The notes under the pieces: generated by a model | The model's input: the letters and a program-made list of their open reading frames with translations, nothing else | Told to the model about the DNA's origin: nothing | The model's database searches: none | Source of the DNA: Erinaceus europaeus | Taxonomy: Eukaryota > Chordata > Mammalia > Eulipotyphla > Erinaceidae | Reading direction: 5' to 3' | NCBI RefSeq assembly: GCF_950295315.1 | Contig: NC_080168.1 | Coordinates: 3,790,574 to 3,854,573 of the forward strand | Length of the DNA stretch: 64,000 nt | Made by a program: the position numbers and the translations under genes | Shown here: positions 43,371 to 54,353 of the stretch, in pieces | Position numbering within the stretch: the first letter of the stretch is position 1 | Layout of the letters: every line of letters starts with the position of its first letter

Positions 43371-43870
43371 TGTGTTGTTGCGCGCGGGCCGCGGAGAAGA
43401 GAGAGAGGGGGTCCGGGAAGAGGAAACACAAATCTTTATTTGCGCTGGCACCTCAGAGTTGGGTGCAAGAGAAACAGGTTGGGCCACGTGGAGGTAGCGA
43501 AAATGGCCGCCTCACGCAGTAACCTTTCCTGCGTCTGAACACCGGAGTGAAGCGCTGGCAAGAGAGCGAGGTGCTGAAGAAGAAGGGCTTTTATAGGAGC
43601 GGCTTTCGCGAGAATGGGAAGGGGGAGGAGTAACCATAGCACTCCAGGATAGGATGATAACTCTGTGAAAATGGGAGGGGGGAGGAGTAACCAGAGCACT
43701 CCAAATATCATGGGGAAATACACAATGCCCTGAGGGCACAACATGGCTGAACAGGCACTCCCAGAATGTCCCAACTCTCATGGGAACTAGCAGTAGCCTG
43801 AGGGGACAACATGGCAGATGTGACTGCATCTGCACAATTTCCCAGCAAATATGGGCATTTTTCCCACACA
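43371..43870 (-). mobile_element. CpG-rich solo LTR with duplicated U3 block
   Basis: On the minus strand it opens TGTGTGGGAAA and closes with GGCCCGCGCGCAACAACA. TATAAAA at 43589-43595 (complement), AATAAA complement at 43436-43441, and a very CpG-rich R/U5 (43380-43560). The U3 holds a direct repeat of about 34 bases listed separately. The layout resembles betaretrovirus/IAP-like LTRs, but class is inferred. No internal region and no clear TSD; the outer boundary at 43371 could shift by a few bases. Confidence 0.8.
43613..43703 (-). promoter_or_regulatory. Duplicated U3 enhancer-like block in the LTR
   Basis: AATGGGAAGGGGGAGGAGTA (43613) with ACCATAGCACTCCA recurs as AATGGGAGGGGGGAGGAGTA (43670) with ACCAGAGCACTCCA. 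The copies are 34 bases with about two differences, spaced 57 bases, and lie upstream of the TATA box in LTR orientation. Confidence 0.75.
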
Positions 43871-44081
43871 GGTATTGCACATTCTTCATTCTTAAGCAAT
43901 CTCTCGTTCATTCAGTTCTATCATGTAATTTTCATGATCAACCTTCACTTTTTTTTGTTATTGTTGTTTAATATTCCAGGGAAGTAAACTTGAGTAACAG
44001 AAGTCAGCAAAATAATAATTATGCAATTTACTTTCACTCGCCAGATGCAATAGAAGTCAAATATCCTCTCTTCTCTTCGTG

Positions 44082-44360
44082 AGTTGGGCAGTGGCTCAGC
44101 GGATTAAGCACAGGTGGTGCAAAGCACAAGGATGGGTATAAGGATCCTGGTTCGAGCCCCCGGCTCCCCACCTGCAGGGGAGTCGCTTTACAAGTGGTGA
44201 AGCAGGCCTTCAGGTGTCTATCTTTCTCTCCCCCTCTCTGTCTTCCCCTCCTCTCTCCATTTCTCTCTGTCCTCTCCAACAACAATGACATCAATAATAA
44301 CAACAATAATAAAACAAGGGCAACAAAAGGGAATAAATAAATAAATATTTAAAAATCCTC
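44082..44360 (+). mobile_element. SINE-A, near full length
   Basis: GAGTTGGGCAGTGGCTCAGC at 44081, B box GGTTCGAGCCC at 44149, GGCTCCCCACCTGCAGGGGA, CT module, GGGCAACAAAAGGGAATAAA. ATCCTCTCTT occurs at 44063 and again at 44355, a probable TSD. Confidence 0.9.
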
Positions 44361-44364
44361 TCTT

Positions 44365-44882
44365 ACTTAAGATGCTTTAATAATACTATTTAAAAAAATA
44401 TATAAAACAAAGTACGCAGTGTTTAAGAAGACAATTCACTAGCCAGCCTCCCAGATGAATTAGTACTAAAAAGCTGCTCTATAAATGGAGAAGGGAGACC
44501 AAGACTCTCACATTTTGATTTCCAGATTGAAGTGCAATTTTTCCCATCACAAGTTATTTCCCGTTACTCTGCCGTCCCACATTAATAGTTGCTGACTGCT
44601 CTGAATCTTGGACACACCAGGGCTTTTTGCTTAAATAACCGCACTGACTAACACCATCTAGATGGAAAGGAACATAGTGGGTTGCCCTCAGGTAATTAAT
44701 GCAAGTTGGATGGTGGTTATTACCACTACCTCTCTAGTGGTTGCCCCTGAAGGTTCATTCCTGTTTTAACATCATGAAATGATGATGTACCACCGTTCAA
44801 AGAGCCTGTTTATACGAAAAAGCCTGGACATTGATAATAAGAGTGAGCTAGCAGGTTCAAAAATTTCTGTGATAGCCAGATT
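44365..44882. other. No gene seen
   Basis: About 500 bases. The 44510-44760 part is balanced and repeat-free, with AATTAAT and TAATTAATG motifs; a possible conserved non-coding element. Confidence 0.4.
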
Positions 44883-44894
44883 CAGTACTAGTAT

Positions 44895-45179
44895 ATTGTT
44901 TTTTTTTAATATTTATTTATTTATTTCCTTTTTGTTTCCCTGGTTGTTTTTATTGTTGTCATTGATGTTGTTATTGCTGGATAGGACAGAGAGAAATGGA
45001 GAGAAGAGGGGAAGAGAGAGAAGGGAAGAGAAAGATAGACACCAGCAGACCTGCTTCACTGCCTGTGAAGAGACTCCCCTGTAGGTGGGGAGCCCGGGGG
45101 GCTCGAGCCGGTATCCTCACGCCAGTCCTTGAGCTTTGCACCACGTGCGCTTAACCTGCTGTGCCACCGCCAGGCTCCC
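44895..45179 (-). mobile_element. SINE-A, near full length, with TSD
   Basis: T-run and (ATTT)n at the tail side, TTGCTGGATAGGACAGAGAG at 44974, CCCCTGTAGGTGGGGAGCCC and head complement GTGCCACCGCCAGGCTCCC. AGTACTAGTAT lies before it (44884) and after it (45180), the TSD. Confidence 0.92.
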
Positions 45180-45224
45180 AGTACTAGTATTTTGTATTAA
45201 AACTCCGTTCTTCAGACACAAAGC

Positions 45225-45320
45225 GGTAGACAGAATAATAGTTGATGGAAGATTTCCATATTCTGATGCCTAGAACCTATGAGCACTTTACCTTACCTGG
45301 TAGAACAGACTTGAAAGCTG
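45225..45320 (+). mobile_element. Possible old MLT1-like LTR piece
   Basis: TGATGCCTAGAACCTATGAG and ACTTTACCTTACCTGG resemble the 5' part of MaLR LTRs. The matching 3' part could be 46595-46690 (GTGAGATCCACCATAAATGT, AGACAATAAATAGATGCTGT), with a SINE and CT tract between. Weak. Confidence 0.35.
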
Positions 45321-45339
45321 TGTTTATGTTCAGGGTTTT

Positions 45340-45659
45340 TACTTTATTATTACTATTTTTGTGATTATTATTGTTATTTGCCTCCAGGGTTATAGCTGGG
45401 GTTCGGTGCCTACACTATGAATCCATTGTTCCTAGTGGTCATTTTTTTCCATTTTATTGGGTAGAACAGAGAGAAATTGAGAGGAGAGGTGGAGGTAGAG
45501 AGGAAGAGACACAGCTACCTGAAAGCCTGCTTCACTGCTCAGGAAGTTCCCCTCAAGCTCCCCTGCAGGTGGGGACCAGAGGCCTGAACACCAATCCTTG
45601 TGTGGGTCCTTGAGCTTTGTATTATGTGTGTTTGACCCGGTGCCACCGCCTCACCCCCA
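45340..45659 (-). mobile_element. SINE-B with extended 3' module
   Basis: TTTGCCTCCAGGGTTATAGC at 45378, GGTAGAACAGAGAGAAATTG at 45460, AGCTCCCCTGCAGGTGGGGA at 45556 with a local AAGTTCCCCTCA duplication before it, and GGTGCCACCGCCTCACCCC. Confidence 0.84.
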
Positions 45660-46134
45660 TGCTCAGGTGTTTTGAGAAGGAAATTTTGTCCTGGATTTTC
45701 TGGGTGGATCTTGCTTGCCTATGATCAGAGAGTGATTTCTACAGAAGAAAGATGAACAAAACAAACAAAAAAAAGGCAACACTGCTGACTTTCCAGATGG
45801 AACCAAGCAATGGGAGTAGTTTCCAGAAACTGGAAAAGGAAAGAAATAACTCAACCTTTTGAATTTCAAATAGGAATGCAACCCTGCCAGAAACCTTATC
45901 CCCGCCCCCTTCCATTTTATTGGGAGGTAAAAGGTTTACTACATGATGGTGGACACACAGGCAAAATTTCTCATCTCACCACGACAGATGTCTGCAAAGC
46001 ACCTTCTCCCCCTGCTCAGGTGTTCAGGTCCTTTCCCACCTCATGTAACAGGACCCAGTGCCCCCAGCCAAGGGTCATTTTGCTTTATCACAATAAGCCA
46101 AGCCCAGTGTGAGTTTTACTTCTTTCCCCTTTCT

Positions 46135-46545
46135 GCTCTCTCTTTCTCTCCCTCCCTCTCTCTCTCTTCCTTTCTCTCTCTCCCTCTCTCTTTCCCTCTC
46201 TCTCTCTTCCTCTCTTTCTCTCCCTCTCTCTTTCTTTCTCTCTTCCTATCTCCCTCTCTCTTTCTCTCTCTCCCTCTCCCTCTCCCTTCCTCTCTCTCTC
46301 CCTCTCTCCCTCTCTCTCACCCTCTCCCTTCCTCTCTCTCTCCCTCCCCCCTCTCCCTCCCTCTCTCTCCCTCCCTCTCTCTCCCTCCCTCTCTCTCTCC
46401 CTCCCTTTCTTTCTCCCTCCCCTTCTCTCTGTCTCTCTCTCTCTCCCCCTCTGTCTCCCTTCCCCCCTCCCTCTCTCTACCACTCCTCTCTTCTCTCTCT
46501 CCTCTCTCTCTCTCCTCCTCTCCTCTTCTCTCTCTTTTTCTTAAA
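46135..46545. repeat. 410-bp CT-rich tract
   Basis: Imperfect CTCTCTCC/CCCTCTCT/TTTCTC repeats, almost entirely pyrimidine. Not inside a recognisable SINE. Frames of 131-204 codons across it are simple-repeat artefacts. Confidence 0.95.
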
Positions 46546-47380
46546 TTTTGCCTATAAGTGTACCCATCCCTAATTCATCCTTTTCTTTTTGGTTTAACAC
46601 CTTGAGTCTTAACCCAGTGAGATCCACCATAAATGTCTGATATCCACAGCAGTAAGACAATAAATAGATGCTGTTTCAAGCTGCCAAAGACAAGCTGTAG
46701 TCATGACCCGGACACTTCATAGGCTTGGATCTGAGGAAGTCAGAACTAAATTCACCTGCAGAATCTGCTGATAGATGATACATAAGGGACGTCATCTACA
46801 GGGATTATTCCCTGACTTGCGCTACAGCCAGAGCTTAACTACCAGCGTGCACGATCTCCAGTGTGCTGGCCTCTCGCTGCACCTGATGAAGCTGCCTCGA
46901 GGCATCTTAACTCCGATTTAATTGCTTCTGCACCACCCACCCCACCCACAGGACTTGTTCCACAGTGACCTCCGTGCCGTCTCACCCTCACCACACCTTG
47001 CTTGATATTTCTCAACTGTGCAGATTTCTTTCTAGATGATGGATACAACAGAGCCCAGGTGCTTTGCACACATGTGCGTGATGTCAGCCTTCTGTGGGTA
47101 GCTATTGGTGGTTTAGTTTGGTCATATTGTGTAAGAGGCGGTGCCTTTTTATATTTACATAGTGACACTGGGGAAGGTGTGTGACTGTGTACATGTGTTC
47201 CTGTCCTACAGAAAACAGCTAGAAAAAAAGACACAAAAATCACATACATGCCTGTGCAAGAGTTGCTCTAAAGAAAAAAAAAACATGTCAGTGACACTTA
47301 GCTGGTTTAGGTCAGTCTAGTCCGGAAAAAAAAAAAAAAGCTTAGAAACTATTTTCCATTGTTAGAAAAAAAAAAATATA
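46546..47380. other. No gene seen
   Basis: About 830 bases; possible MLT1-like 3' piece at 46595-46690, then single-copy-looking sequence of moderate GC. The 136-codon minus frame at 46839-47249 is not recognisable. Confidence 0.4.
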
Positions 47381-47387
47381 TATATAT

Positions 47388-49280
47388 ATATATTATTTAT
47401 TTATAAAAAGGAAACACTGGCAAAACCATAGGATAAGAGGGGTACAACTATACACAATTCCCACCACCAGATCTCCGTATCCCATCCCCTCCCTTGATAG
47501 CTTTCCTATTTTTTATCCCTCTGGGGTTATGGACCCAAGGTCATTCTGGGATGCAGAAGGTAGAAGGTCTGGCTTCTGTAATTGCTTCCCTGCTGCACAT
47601 GGGTATTGACAGGTTGATCCAAACTCCAAGCCTCTCTCTCTCTCTCTTTCCCTAGTAGAGCAGGGTTCTGAGGAATTGAAAGTCCAGGACACATTGGTGG
47701 GGTTGTCTGTCCAGGGAAGTCTGTTCGGCCTCATGCTAACATCTGGAACCTGGTTGCTAAAAAGAGAGTTAACATACAAAGCCAAACAAATTGTTGACTA
47801 ATCATGAACCTAAAGGCTAGAGTAGTTTAGATGAAGAGTTGAGAGGGGTCTCTGTTCTGCAGATAGCTAGTAGGCATATTTTAGTTCTATTCCAAAGGGC
47901 CTTGTGGCTATCCTAGTTCCCCCCATCCCCTGATCCTGACATCTGATATGCAGGTGGATCCTAGTTATTGTCTGGGGAGATGATGTCATGGCTGGAAAAA
48001 GGACCAGAAAGCTGGAACAGGGAAGAGAGTAGCTCCCTAATATGGGAAAGGGGTATAAATATTGTTGACTGTAAACCCCATCAATTTGATCTGATTTGGG
48101 GCCCATATTAAGATTAGGAGCCTATGTGACCTGTGCATCCCTGCAGATCTGAGCTCACATTCTGTGGTGATGAGTAGGAACATTCCAAGCTGCCCCAGTA
48201 TCAGGACCCATCTTCCTCAGGTGGAGCATAGAGTCTGCTGTCCATCTTCTCTTTGGAGGATGGAACATTCTCTACATTGTTGATCCAAGTTGAGAACAAG
48301 GCACTATGTGGGGCTACAAAGGGGTCTATTTAGTTGTTCCTGATAGAGATGACCAGTAACAATGGAGAGAGAGATTTATCTGAGTTCTAGGCCCATCATG
48401 TCTGTTTGGGAATCTCAAAACTCCCCGAATAGGGCCCCAGCTGATGGGGTGGCCTGATAGTGACTAAAGAGTCATTGTTAAAGTGTGCCAGTCTCTTGTC
48501 CTTATTCAGTTTTTGTAGTCCTTGCTTTGATAAGGATAGCTTGGGAGTGAGTGAGGAAAGTATAATAGGAAGTAGGTGAGGAGGGTATCTAAGTCTAATT
48601 AGACACTATTTCATTATGAACTTTATACTGACTCACTGCAGACTATTGTGTACTTTTGCTTTCAGGTATATATTTTGCCCCAATTTATGGATATTTGTGA
48701 ACATATGCCCTATCTCATGGGACCTGGTCTATATCTAGATTTTGGGACTTTGTTGGGAAGTGAACCATCTGGAATGGAATTAGAGAATCCTATGAAAGGA
48801 AAGGTCTCACCCGAATAATGAGGCTGAAGGGTTGACATTCCATGCCTGACATCTCTGGACACAGTCTGAAGTGAAGCATATGGAGGTGGTACTCGTTGCA
48901 TTGATTAAGTTGGGATTAGCAGATGCTATATCATTTGGTATGAACTGAGAGAAGCATGCAGGAAAGTGAGCCCCACCATAAAGGTTCAAGGACTGGGGAA
49001 AATATAGGCTCTATAGAGGAAGCAGGAGATTCCTGCTATCTTAGGGTTTACTAAGGCAATAGATAGTTATTGCTATAATCAAATTATTTGGCAATTGGGT
49101 TAACTTTGAAAAATCCCTTTGTTAGGATTTGCTGTATCATACACAACATCACCATAATTTATGTCCTTTGATATTATTTGTATATAGCTGTGCCACCAGT
49201 TGCTTCTGTTCTCCCTTGTCTATACTTTTAAGAGAATCAACATATCATTTTATCCATTTTTTAAAAATCAGTTTGCTATT
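47388..49280 (-). mobile_element. L1-like X, longest copy (1.9 kb)
   Basis: Tail end TTATTTATTTATAAAAAGG at 47391; ACACAATTCCCACCACCAGA; CTTCTGTAATTGCTTCCCTG; TCTGGAACCTGGTTGCTAAA; then about 1.4 kb more non-coding sequence that lines up with the 4900-5500 end of the copy at 4415 (CTTTCAGGTATATATTTTGC, AAGGAAAGGTCTCACCCG). The 4415 copy lacks about 700 bases present here, so it carries an internal deletion or is another subfamily. No RT coding found. Confidence 0.78.
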
Positions 49281-50165
49281 GTCATAAAGCTTTCCTGTCT
49301 CTAACTCTCTCTATGATTTTTTTTCATTTTCCTAATAAGTGTAGTCATACATGTTTGTATTTCTCCTGCTCCTTTTCCTTCTGCTAAGTAAGAGTTCAGA
49401 GAAGGGAAGATGCTTGTTCTAGGAAATATTTCAGTAAGTCTTCACAATGTCAAGTTTGGAGGTTGGAGAAGTAAGCTGACCTGGTAAAGTGTGTGCTTTA
49501 CCATGAAGGAGGACTAGGGTTCTGTATCACACATTTGTGGTGATTCTACTTCATCTCTTGTGATCTCCAAAAATGTGTTGCTCTGTGAGTGATCATGTGA
49601 TGTTAGGAGAGAGAAAGGCTGAGAGACTTAGTAAGGAAGGAAATATAGGGAAACAGTGGCAGGGATGTGTCCTAAAACACCAAAGGTGCAGGATTCCAGA
49701 GTCAAAGGAGACCAACAGGAAGCAAGAGATGTCAAAGAACCCTACTGAACATAGTTCATGAAGTGGCATTATGGAATATGGCATGGTGATGGCATTTGGA
49801 TGGTAGAGAAAACCATAAACAAGAGAATGCTGGGATTTGGGAAACTCTGAGTAGGCAAGCAATTTAAACTTAAATCATGACTTCTTTAATAATTTTTTTT
49901 AAAAGAAAAATCACCAGGTCAATGACTACTATTTTAAGTTCCTACCAGGAAATAAAAGACTCATCAGACTATTCTCTTCTGAAATATGTACATTAATTCC
50001 TGCTTTAAGATTTGCTGATTTATTAGGAAAATTGTATGTATCCTAGTAGGTTGAACTTGCTCTGACATCTAATGAAACTGAATTGCTTTTATCTTTAAAA
50101 CATTCTTCTCCTCTAAATGGAGATCTTATAATCCTAAATCCAGTCACTGAGTGATGTCTGCCTAA
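49281..50165. other. No gene seen
   Basis: About 880 bases. 49457-49545 (GTAAGCTGACCTGGTAAAGT, GGACTAGGGTTCTGTATCAC) has a tRNA-SINE look but no family match I can defend. Confidence 0.4.
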
Positions 50166-50169
50166 GGCA

Positions 50170-50330
50170 TTTATCTCAGTTCCCCACTTGCAGGGGGAGG
50201 ACTGAGTGGAGGGCAAGGCTTCACAGCAGTGAAGCAGGTCTGCAGGTATCTTTCCTTCTCCCTCTCTATCTCCCACTCTTTTCTCAATTTCTCTCTTTCC
50301 TGCCCAATAATAATTATAATAGAAAGACTA
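50170..50330 (+). mobile_element. SINE-B, 5'-truncated
   Basis: Starts near CAGTTCCCCACTTGCAGGGG, then CTTCACAGCAGTGAAGCAGG, CT module and CCTGCCCAATAATAATTAT. Confidence 0.78.
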
Positions 50331-50439
50331 TCTTCAAATAAATTCCCACTGTCTGTTCACAGAATAGAGTTCAACATTGTCTTTGGAAACAAACAAACAA
50401 ACAAAAAGTTTCTATTTCCTTGTTGTCATTTATTTGTAT

Positions 50440-50565
50440 TTTATGAGAGAAAGAGTGAGAGAGAATGGATCACTACTCAATATAAATGACCCTGAAAATC
50501 AAACCTGAGTCGGAAGCATGCAAACATCTCCCCAATTTAATTTGTACTTTTTATATCACGGCCCT
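50440..50565 (-). mobile_element. SINE-D, diverged
   Basis: TTTTATGAGAGAAAGAGTGA at 50438, GATCACTACTCAATATAAAT, TCAAACCTGAGTCGGAAGCA and CAAACATCTCCCCA. Confidence 0.5.
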
Positions 50566-52680
50566 GGACCAGGTGGACTTCACCCGACCCGTATCATGTT
50601 TTGCAGAGGATTAGAAGGTGAGGTGTCCTTATCCCAATGATAGTTGAAACATCACACTTCTGGCTTACAGTGAGAAATGGATACCTCCACACTGAAAGAA
50701 AAACAAAAAAAGGGAAAAAAAAAGACTTGATAGTCCCAGATTAAGTCATGAAACATTGCAATAAATGGGTGTCCACATAATGAAAGGATGTGTACAAATT
50801 ACTTAACAAAATTAAAACTGACATTGAAGAAGTGAATCCATATCCCAACTATTTCAATATGAAAACTATAATTGAATATGGCTGAAGAGACTGAGCTAGA
50901 CTAATCTATTAGTACATTAAAAAAAAAAAATCTAACCATCAGAAAATATTCCACTCAGGAGTTTTTACCTTTAGTTCTTCTGACATTTCTAAAGGTCCCC
51001 TCCTCTTCTTTTTATTAATGAGTTAGGGACTTTCCAGCTGCAAAGGCACCTTTGAAGTTACCTTTCTTCCTGGAAGTACAGACTTCCTCCAGAGATTTCT
51101 CTATAAATCCTCTTAGAGAATATGTTGCTCTGAGCTTTTGTTCTTCTAATCACTCCCTGATGCAGCATGTAAACTCTAGAGCAGCATCCTGTCTGGGTCC
51201 TTACAAACCTTTCCTAGTGTAGCCAGCCAGAAGCAGGTGTTGTGGGGTGGATGGGGGAGGCAGAAACAGAGACTCCTTATGTCTAAGAAGGAATTGAATC
51301 TCAACGTTGGTTGTACTTGTTTGAAATTTCACAACAATCGACACCGTGTGTGTGTGTGTGTGTGTGTGTGTTTATGTGCAGATGAGTGTCATATATGTTC
51401 TGATTCATCTGCATATGTGCCAACCCCCTTTGAATAGCATCTACCACCTCTTGGGGCTCTGAAGGAAAAAGGAAAAATCAAGCAATTATTCTCATTATCT
51501 CTGAGATTCTTAGAAGATTGAGTACTCCTTTTACTTTACTGTTCAAAATAAGCATGGATTTGGTTTTTCAGAGCCACCTGAGCACTCTGCATAAAGCACT
51601 GGTATGTAATCCTTTTCTTTATGAGCATTGAAGATCTCTAGACAACTACTGAGGCTTTGGGTGATGCTCTTGACCATGACTTTGGCTGCTGCCAAAAGAA
51701 AGACCCCATCATTCCACATTATCCTGAGAAGGATGATCCTGGCAGTTTCCAGAAGGGTTTCTATTCTGATACAGCACTAGGGGCATAGAGTCTGACAGGA
51801 TTAGTTCTCTGAGGGCAAAGCAAACCTTTCTGTGCCCTTTTGAAATGCCATTAAAGAACAAAAATAAAACACCTTAGAACCCTAATTGGGAACTCCAAGG
51901 TTTTCATTAAATCTCTTGACTCCAGATGCTGTTTTCTATTAATATGCTGGGCTACAATTAACACTGTGGAAAAGGGACCCTTCTCAAGTAAATCCTGGGC
52001 CCTGGGTATGCAAAACAAAAGCGAGTTTAATCCCAGGACCCTGCTGTCTTCCAAGAACTCTGCTTCTGCTTGGAGTCCCAGCATGTGCCCCAGGACATGG
52101 GGAATTTTCAGACACGTTCTGATGTAACTGGACCTTCGTTTCAACTTTTCATTGATGGTTTCCTAGCATAAACTTTTGGCCTGCTGTCATTTTAAGTCAG
52201 TTTAGAGTCTTCTGTTAACTTAGGAAGAGACAACACACAGCATGAGACTTTGATATCACCACCAATGTGCTCTGAGGTAAGGCTGCATCATACCTGGGGA
52301 CTAGGCAAGTGTTGGTTATTTGGAAACTTCTTTCCCTCTGCTTATGGTAGGTTGGAAATATAAATCAATGTCAGGAAGATAAGCACCAGAGTGTCAGTAG
52401 CTTGGAAGTAATAAGTTCCACCATAAGGTAGAGCTAAGCAATGCTTCAGCCAGAAGAATAAATAAAACAAATGAGAGAGAGAGAGAGAGATGGAGAGAGA
52501 GATGGAGAGTGCCCAGATAGGTTTTTGCTTGGCCATAGTGTAGCCTAAACTACTAAATATGAAAGTTGGATTAATGAGGAGTAAGAGATGGGAGTGGGGT
52601 GGAAAACAACAGTTGAAGTAGTGGCGTTATTTTACAGTGCCTACAATAGTAGGTATGTGTAGCAGAGAAAGAAAAGTCTT
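50566..52680. other. 2.1 kb repeat-poor stretch, no gene seen
   Basis: Single-copy-looking DNA with one (GT)n at 51344 and a (GA)n patch at 52474-52508. A 97-codon minus frame at 51851-52144 is unrecognised. Confidence 0.4.
51344..51371. repeat. (GT)n microsatellite
   Basis: About 14 units. Confidence 0.95.
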
Positions 52681-53185
52681 CAGGCTAGGGAATAACACTC
52701 CTGGTGGAGCAAACATGCTACAATACTCGAAGACCTGAGTTCAAGTCTCCTGTCCCCACATTCAGGGGGAAAGCTCTGCAAGCTGTAAAACAGTGCTGAA
52801 GTTCTCTCTCTCTCTGTCTCTCTCTGTGTCTCTCTGTGTCTCTCTGTCTCTCTCTGTCTCTCTCTCTGTCTCTCTCTCTCTGTCTTTCCCTGTCTCTCTC
52901 TATCTCTCTCTCTGTCTCTCTCTCTGTCCCTCTCTCTGTCTCTCTCTGTCTCTGTCTCTCTCTGTCTCTTCTCTCTCTGTCTCTGTCTCTCTCTGTATCT
53001 CTGTCTCTGTATCTCTCTGTCTCTCTGTCTCTCTCTCTGTCTCTCTCTCTGTCTCTCTCTCTCTCTGTCTCTCTCCCCCCCTCTCTCTCTGTCTGTCTCT
53101 CTCTCTCTCCTACTTCTTCCTCGCTACCTCTTCCATTCTCAATTTCTATCTCTATTCAATAAATAACAAATAAATAAAGATTTTT
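52681..53185 (+). mobile_element. SINE-B with a 310-bp internal CT expansion
   Basis: Normal head (CAGGCTAGGGAATAACACTC) and body (TCCTGTCCCCACATTCAGGG, AGCTGTAAAACAGTGCTGAA) to 52800, and a normal end (TCTCAATTTCTATCTCTATT then CAATAAATAACAAATAAA) from 53135. Between them the pyrimidine module, normally about 50 bases, has become a 310-base tract. Confidence 0.88.
52803..53112. repeat. (CTCTCTGT)n-type tract inside SINE-B
   Basis: CTCT and CTGT units with a short C-run near 53071. The 126- and 108-codon Ser/Leu-rich frames are artefacts. Confidence 0.96.
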
Positions 53186-53965
53186 AAAATGCCATTTCTC
53201 CCAACTATACTCCTACACTCTCCACCTGAAGTCCATACACTAGACTGACAAAGCACTGGCCAGAGAAAATCAAACAAATTGACTACTGCATGTAACAGGT
53301 TCACCATCTTCCAGAGATGAGTAATTCAAAGATCTGGAACTAGAACTTAAAGTTTATTGAACATCTGGACAAAGAACAACACATTCTGGAGAAGGAACAA
53401 ATAAAGGGAAAAAAGTTTTAAGACTTCCTAGATCAGGAAACTGTGAGAAGGTAAGTAAGTGGGGAATGTAATGAGAGACAGGCCAAGTTATTAGGATCGA
53501 TATCATGGCTTCTGCTTCTCTAGCCCTGTAAGTTTCAGGTTGACTCTAGTTATTCAGAATCAAACTGTCTTTCCTGGTGGGGGAGCTTGGGCCCAGAGAG
53601 TTGGCCTTGCCTCTGCTTTTGTTGTAATTGTCTTCAGCTTCATGTAGGCCTTATGTAAATGTGCCTTGCTGAGCGTAGCATACTCTGAACACCTTCAAAA
53701 TTGTTATATACTTGTCAAAACTGATGGGCTATACAGCCTCTAGAGACAACTGTCATGTGAACTATGGATTCAGGGATTTCACTAATTCCAATAAATTTAC
53801 CTCTAGCGCTGGCAAGTATTCCAGTGGAAGTTGGGAGAATGTGTGATGGAGTGGGGGAGGGCAGAAGTAGATTGGAGAAAGCAGTCTTCTCTGATTAGTT
53901 CTTGGTTTTGCTGACTCAAATAACAGCTCCAACAAATAATTTAAAAGCATTGTTAAAGAAGCCAA
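53186..53965. other. No feature seen
   Basis: About 780 bases with no recognised element. Confidence 0.4.
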
Positions 53966-53987
53966 GTTATAAGAGATGATTGTTATA

Positions 53988-53998
53988 AGAGATCATTG
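53988..53998. repeat. Left TSD of first Vingi derivative
   Basis: AGAGATCATTG, repeated exactly at 54194-54204. Confidence 0.85.
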
Positions 53999-53999
53999 T

Positions 54000-54193
54000 T
54001 GGGATGCATTGGATCGACCTTCTCATGGTGCATCCCGTGAGTACCCATTCATTGGGGAAACTAACGATCCTTCCTAGCCGACTGAATCCACATGGATCCC
54101 AGTCACTTTCAAAGCCAGCAACAAGCAGCTCCTGACAGCTTTCAACCTGACCTGTTGACTGGCTACGGAAGAAGGGCAAACACTAGAAGAAGA
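54000..54193 (+). mobile_element. Short Vingi-derived element 1
   Basis: Starts TGGGATGCATTGGATCGACC, goes through GAGTACCCATTCATTGGGGA, TCCTAGCCGACTGAATCCAC and GCAACAAGCAGCTCCTGACA, and ends TTGACTGGCTACGGAAGAAG, GGCAAACACTAG and AAG repeats. About 190 bases; the 3' 55 bases match the Vingi fragment at 17140-17200. Confidence 0.88.
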
Positions 54194-54204
54194 AGAGATC
54201 ATTG

Positions 54205-54353
54205 CATTGGATCGACCTTCCCGTGGTGCATCCCGTGAGTCCCCATTCATTGGGGAAACTGATGATCCTTCCTAGCCGACTGAATCCACATGGATCCCAG
54301 TCACTTTCGAAGCCATTAAGCTACGGAAGAAGGGCAAACGCTAGAAGAAGAAG
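54205..54353 (+). mobile_element. Short Vingi-derived element 2, internally deleted
   Basis: Starts CATTGGATCGACCTTCCCGT, about 8 bases shorter at the 5' end than element 1. It lacks about 40 bases between GAAGCCA (54310) and CTACGGAAGAAGGGCAAACG (54321), then TAG and AAG repeats. Inserted immediately after the TSD of element 1; ATTG on both sides is the only duplication visible. Confidence 0.85.

Noticed and set aside
46088..46573. Open frames of 131-204 codons in a CT-rich tract
   Set aside because: Pure low-complexity Ser/Leu/Pro or Arg/Glu; no unique domain outside the tract.
52793..53173. Ser/Leu/Val-rich frames of 126 and 108 codons
   Set aside because: They lie in the expanded pyrimidine module of a SINE.
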